Assembly (NCBI GenBank): GCA_041432705.1
Contig: JAPWAE010000003.1
Location: 186,001-250,000, forward strand
DNA: 64,000 nt
Source of the DNA: Pauljensenia sp018375675
GTDB taxonomy: Bacteria > Actinomycetota > Actinomycetes > Actinomycetales > Actinomycetaceae
Reading direction: 5' to 3'
The translations under genes and the position numbers were made by a program. The notes under the pieces are model-generated. The model saw only the letters and a list, made by a program, of their open reading frames with translations. It did not search any database and was not told the DNA's origin. Each line of letters starts with the position of its first letter. Positions within the stretch are counted from its first letter, which is position 1. Positions 61,469-64,000 of the stretch are shown here, piece by piece.

Positions 61469-62869
61469 TCAGAGGTCGGCCGGGGAGGACAGGGTGCCGC
61501 GCACGGCGGTGGCGGCCGCGACGAGCGGGGACACCAGGTGCGTGCGGCTGCCCTTGCCCTGGCGGCCTTCGAAGTTGCGGTTGGAGGTGGAGGCCGAACG
61601 GTCTCCCGCGTTCATCGTGTCGGGGTTCATGCCCAGGCACATGGAGCAACCGGCGTTGCGCCATTCGGCGCCGAACTCGGTGAAGATCTTGTCGAGGCCC
61701 TCGGCCTCGGCCTGGAGGCGCACGCGGGCGGAGCCGGGCACGACCATGACGCGCACGCCCTCGGCCTTGCGGCGGCCCTTGAAGATGCCGGCGGCGGCGC
61801 GCAGGTCTTCGATGCGGCCGTTCGTGCAGCTGCCGATGAAGACGGTGTTCACGGCGATGTCGCGCATCGGGGTACCGGCCTCGAGGTCCATGTACTCCAG
61901 GGCGCGCTCGGCGGCCGCGCGGGCTGTTTCGTCGGTGAAGTCCTCGGGGGCGGGGACGGTCGCGGACAGCGGCACGCCCTGGCCGGGGTTGGTACCCCAG
62001 GTGACGAAGGGTTCGATGTCGGCGGCCTCGAGGATGACCTCGGCGTCGAAGACGGCGTCCTCGTCGGAGGCGAGGGAGGACCAGTATTCGACGGCGCGGT
62101 CCCAGTCCTCGCCCTCGGGGGCGTGGGGGCGGCCCTTGATGTAGTCGAAGGTCGTCTGGTCGGGGGCGATCATGCCGGCGCGGGCGCCCGCCTCAATCGA
62201 CATGTTGCAGATCGTCATGCGACCCTCCATGGAGAGCTCGCGGATGGCCTGGCCGCGGTACTCCAGGACGTAGCCCTGGCCGCCGCCGGTGCCGATCTTC
62301 GCGATGACGGCGAGGATGATGTCCTTGGCCGTCGACCCCTCGGGAAGGGAGCCGTTGACGGTGATCGCCATGGTCTTGAAGGGGGCCATCGGCAGCGTCT
62401 GGGTGGCGAGCACGTGCTCGACCTGGCTGGTGCCGATACCAAAGGCCAGCGCGCCGAATGCGCCGTGGGTGGAGGTGTGGGAGTCGCCGCACACGATCGT
62501 CATGCCGGGCTGGGTGAGGCCCAGCTGGGGGCCAACCACGTGGACGATACCCTGGTCTGCGTCGCCCAGGGAGTGCAGGCGCACGCCGAACTCCTCGGCG
62601 TTCTTACGCAGGGTGTCGATCTGGGTGCGGCTCGTGATGTCCGCGATCGGCTGGTCGATGTTGATCGTCGGCGTGTTGTGATCCTCGGTCGCGATCGTTA
62701 GGTCGGGGCGACGCACCTGGCGTCCGGCGAGGCGCAGGCCCTCGAAAGCCTGGGGGCTCGTCACTTCGTGCACGAGGTGGAGGTCGATGTAGAGCAGGTC
62801 GGGGGCACCGTTCTCCCCCTTGGACACGATGTGGTCGCGCCACACCTTTTCTGCCATCGTTCCGCTCAT
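61469..62869 (-). CDS. leuC: 3-isopropylmalate dehydratase large subunit
   Basis: A 466-residue aconitase-superfamily [4Fe-4S] subunit. Cluster cysteines are in VFIGSCTNGRIEDLRAAAG (about residue 347) and NAGCSMCLGMNPD (about 407-410). IVCGDSHTSTHGAFGALAFG and LIYIDLHLVHEVTSPQAFEG-type text (split across the N-terminus) are conserved. ATG at 62869 has AGGAGG 6 bases upstream. A dyad at 62883-62899 overlaps the promoter region, so repression by the divergent IclR regulator is likely. Confidence 0.96.
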   Translation of the reverse strand: MSGTMAEKVWRDHIVSKGENGAPDLLYIDLHLVHEVTSPQAFEGLRLAGRQVRRPDLTIATEDHNTPTINIDQPIADITSRTQIDTLRKNAEEFGVRLHSLGDADQGIVHVVGPQLGLTQPGMTIVCGDSHTSTHGAFGALAFGIGTSQVEHVLATQTLPMAPFKTMAITVNGSLPEGSTAKDIILAVIAKIGTGGGQGYVLEYRGQAIRELSMEGRMTICNMSIEAGARAGMIAPDQTTFDYIKGRPHAPEGEDWDRAVEYWSSLASDEDAVFDAEVILEAADIEPFVTWGTNPGQGVPLSATVPAPEDFTDETARAAAERALEYMDLEAGTPMRDIAVNTVFIGSCTNGRIEDLRAAAGIFKGRRKAEGVRVMVVPGSARVRLQAEAEGLDKIFTEFGAEWRNAGCSMCLGMNPDTMNAGDRSASTSNRNFEGRQGKGSRTHLVSPLVAAATAVRGTLSSPADL

Positions 62870-62882
62870 TGTTCCTCCTCTG

Positions 62883-62899
62883 GTCTCCGCTTTGGAGAC
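62883..62899. promoter_or_regulatory. Dyad operator near leuC
   Basis: GTCTCC-N5-GGAGAC is a perfect 6-bp dyad placed just upstream of the leuC ribosome binding site. It has the same architecture as the dyad at 63011-63027, so the two probably bind one regulator. Confidence 0.65.
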
Positions 62900-63010
62900 A
62901 CGGTGTCATTCATGCTTCGCAATCAATGGAACCGCCTCATCGGCCGAGCGACCCGCTGATCTCACGTCTCGGACGCCGCTTTGACCTGTTTCACTATCCG
63001 ACAATTTGCC

Positions 63011-63027
63011 ATCTCAAAAGCTGAGAT
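63011..63027. promoter_or_regulatory. Dyad operator near the IclR-type gene
   Basis: ATCTCA-N5-TGAGAT is a perfect 6-bp dyad 14 bases ahead of the regulator start. With the leuC dyad it gives the consensus [A/G]TCTC[A/C]-N5-[T/G]GAGA[T/C]. This placement suits autorepression. Confidence 0.65.
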
Positions 63028-63040
63028 ATTAAATAGTTGT

Positions 63041-63778
63041 ATGGAAGAGCAAACATCCAGTGGCGTTGGCGTTCTCGATAAGGCTGCGTTGGTTCTCAGC
63101 GCTCTCGAGGCGGGACCCGCCACCCTCGCCCAACTCGTTTCCAGCACGGGGCTTGCTCGCCCCACCGCCCATCGACTGGCCGTCGCTCTCGAATATCACC
63201 GCATGGTCGCCCGCGACATGCAGGGACGTTTTATCCTCGGCCCCCGCCTCCAGGAGCTCTCCTCCGCCGCCGGCGAAGACCGCCTCCTCCAGGCCTCCAT
63301 GCCGGTCCTTCAGGCCCTGCGCGACCACACAAAGGAATCCTCTCAGCTCTTCCGCCGCCAGGGCGATTACCGCGTGTGCGTGGCCGCCTCCGAACGCGAG
63401 ATGGGTCTGCGCGACTCGATCCCCGTGGGCGCCACGCTCTCCATGAGCGCCGGCTCCGCCGCCCAGGTTCTGCTGGCCTGGGAGGAGCCCGACCGCCTGC
63501 ACCGCGGCCTGTACGGCGCCTCCTTCAACGCCACCATGCTCTCCGAGGTCCGCCGCCGCGGCTGGGCCCAGTCCGTGGGTGAGCGAGAGCCTGGTGTCGC
63601 CTCCGTGTCTGCCCCCGTGCGCGGCCCCTCCGGCCGAGTCCTGGCCGCCCTGTCCATCTCCGGCCCCATCGAGCGCATGGGTCGCCAGCCCGGACGCCAG
63701 CACGGCCCCTCCGTCATGGCGGCCGCCAACAGGCTCACGGAATTCCTCTCCACCGTCGAGGACGCCGCAGACCTCTAA
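63041..63778 (+). CDS. IclR-family regulator of leucine biosynthesis (NdgR/LtbR type)
   Basis: A 245-residue regulator. The N-terminal winged helix includes GVLDKAALVLSALEAGPATL and STGLARPTAHRLAVALEYHR; the IclR ligand domain includes GSAAQVLLAWEEP and RGPSGRVLAALSISGPIER. Divergent from leuCD, as NdgR in Streptomyces and LtbR in Corynebacterium, which control leucine genes. The ATG at 63041 lies 6 bases after a TTAAAT -10-like element and lacks a ribosome binding site; an upstream in-frame start would overlap the operator. It probably represses leuCD and itself. Confidence 0.93.
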   Translation: MEEQTSSGVGVLDKAALVLSALEAGPATLAQLVSSTGLARPTAHRLAVALEYHRMVARDMQGRFILGPRLQELSSAAGEDRLLQASMPVLQALRDHTKESSQLFRRQGDYRVCVAASEREMGLRDSIPVGATLSMSAGSAAQVLLAWEEPDRLHRGLYGASFNATMLSEVRRRGWAQSVGEREPGVASVSAPVRGPSGRVLAALSISGPIERMGRQPGRQHGPSVMAAANRLTEFLSTVEDAADL

Positions 63779-63798
63779 GCTGCGGCCACGCAGCAGAC

Positions 63799-63843
63799 AA
63801 ACGGGTGGGCCGGGACGATTGAATCATCCCGGCCCACCCGTTT
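63799..63843. terminator. Bidirectional terminator after the IclR-type gene
   Basis: AAACGGGTGGGCCGGGA pairs with TCCCGGCCCACCCGTTT, and the stem continues inward with one mismatch. It separates convergent genes; T-runs flank both sides. Confidence 0.88.
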
Positions 63844-63856
63844 GCGTAGCGATCCG

Positions 63857-64000
63857 CTAGGCGACCCAGCGGCCCGAACCATCAAAGGTGTAGGCGGTGC
63901 CGCCGATAACGACGCGTCCAGTCGCCATGGCGCCCGACGGGTGGCAGAAGTACCAGCTGCCGCCGTCCTTCACCCATCCGATCGCCATCTGGCCGGATTC
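63857..64000 (-). CDS. Cell-wall-binding repeat (choline/glucan-binding type) protein, 5' end outside window
   Basis: The final 47 codons and TAG of a minus-strand gene. The readable part, GQMAIGWVKDGGSWYFCHPS then GAMATGRVVIGGTAYTFDGS and GRWVA, matches CW_binding_1-type repeats (the G-W-x-x-x-x-G-x-W-Y-F pattern). Such repeats anchor surface enzymes to wall polymers. The catalytic part lies outside the window. A terminator follows. Confidence 0.85.
   Translation of the reverse strand, partial: ESGQMAIGWVKDGGSWYFCHPSGAMATGRVVIGGTAYTFDGSGRWVA

Noticed and set aside
60755..62701. Plus-strand ORF of 648 codons opposite leuD and leuC
   Set aside because: Low-complexity Gly/Val/Asp product antisense to two clear aconitase-family genes; a shadow frame of high-GC DNA.

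Overview
The window is 64 kb of GC-rich, gene-dense actinobacterial chromosome. Actinomycete-specific families (DUF3097, an NdgR/LtbR-type IclR regulator beside leuCD, two ClpP genes) and the gene order suggest a member of the Actinomycetaceae, most likely a Schaalia/Actinomyces-type oral or mucosal organism. The genus is inferred from gene content, not from a search.

Layout. 1-6 kb: aminopeptidase C (cut by the window start), an aldose 1-epimerase, then the heat-shock cluster hrcA-dnaJ-rsmE under a CIRCE operator, and a DUF3097 gene. 6-8 kb: an overlapping gene pair, a SatD-family protein and a membrane protein, followed by an AT-richer gap. 8-12 kb: hemW, trmB, lepA. 12-14.4 kb: a TPR protein divergent from a PemK/MazF-like protein, with two DnaA boxes between them, then rpsT. 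14.4-15.4 kb: about 1 kb of non-coding DNA rich in dyads. 15.4-19.2 kb: a two-gene heterodimeric ABC exporter. 19.2-22.6 kb: holA, a short comEC, comEA. 22.6-31.6 kb: a HerA-like ATPase (again with two DnaA boxes 30 bp apart), proC, an NhaC-type antiporter, an M20 peptidase, valS. 31.6-33.3 kb: an AT-richer patch with one orphan gene and a possible gene relic. 33.3-39.5 kb: a DUF1801 protein, an acyl-CoA synthetase and a MacAB-like operon with two lipoproteins. 39.7-45.5 kb: a lactose locus (GPH symporter, LacZ, LacI regulator). 45.6-50.8 kb: chorismate mutase, clpX, clpP2, clpP1, trigger factor, a small conserved gene. 50.8-53.6 kb: tRNA-Pro, tRNA-Gly and tRNA-His, an alcohol dehydrogenase, and a miniature island carrying one abortive-infection gene. 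53.7-64 kb: an envelope and leucine cluster (ATP-grasp ligase, ddl, gpsA, an AMIN-like lipoprotein, plsC, a DAGK-family kinase, murA, leuD, leuC, the IclR regulator), ending in a truncated cell-wall-binding repeat protein.

Main points of interest. (1) A roughly 1.2 kb element at 51147-52337 holds only an Abi_2/HEPN-type gene. It lies between two near-identical ~110 bp direct repeats that begin inside the 3' end of tRNA-Gly and run through its terminator into the 3' end of the neighbouring dehydrogenase gene. No integrase is present. (2) The SatD protein keeps class III nucleotide-cyclase-like landmarks (two Asp residues 40 apart, GDEF, RFGIG) and overlaps a membrane-protein gene, which recalls cyclase-plus-membrane-effector systems. 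(3) Pairs of same-orientation DnaA boxes exactly 30 bp apart precede two unrelated genes. (4) The convergent 1 kb gap after rpsT contains a perfect 26-bp dyad, a long inverted pair and a four-copy degenerate repeat.

Most of the rest is conserved housekeeping. Regulation visible in the sequence includes CIRCE on hrcA, matched dyads between leuC and its divergent regulator, operator-like dyads between the lactose permease and lacZ, and a recurring terminator arm (ACGAGGCCGGGGC) between genes.
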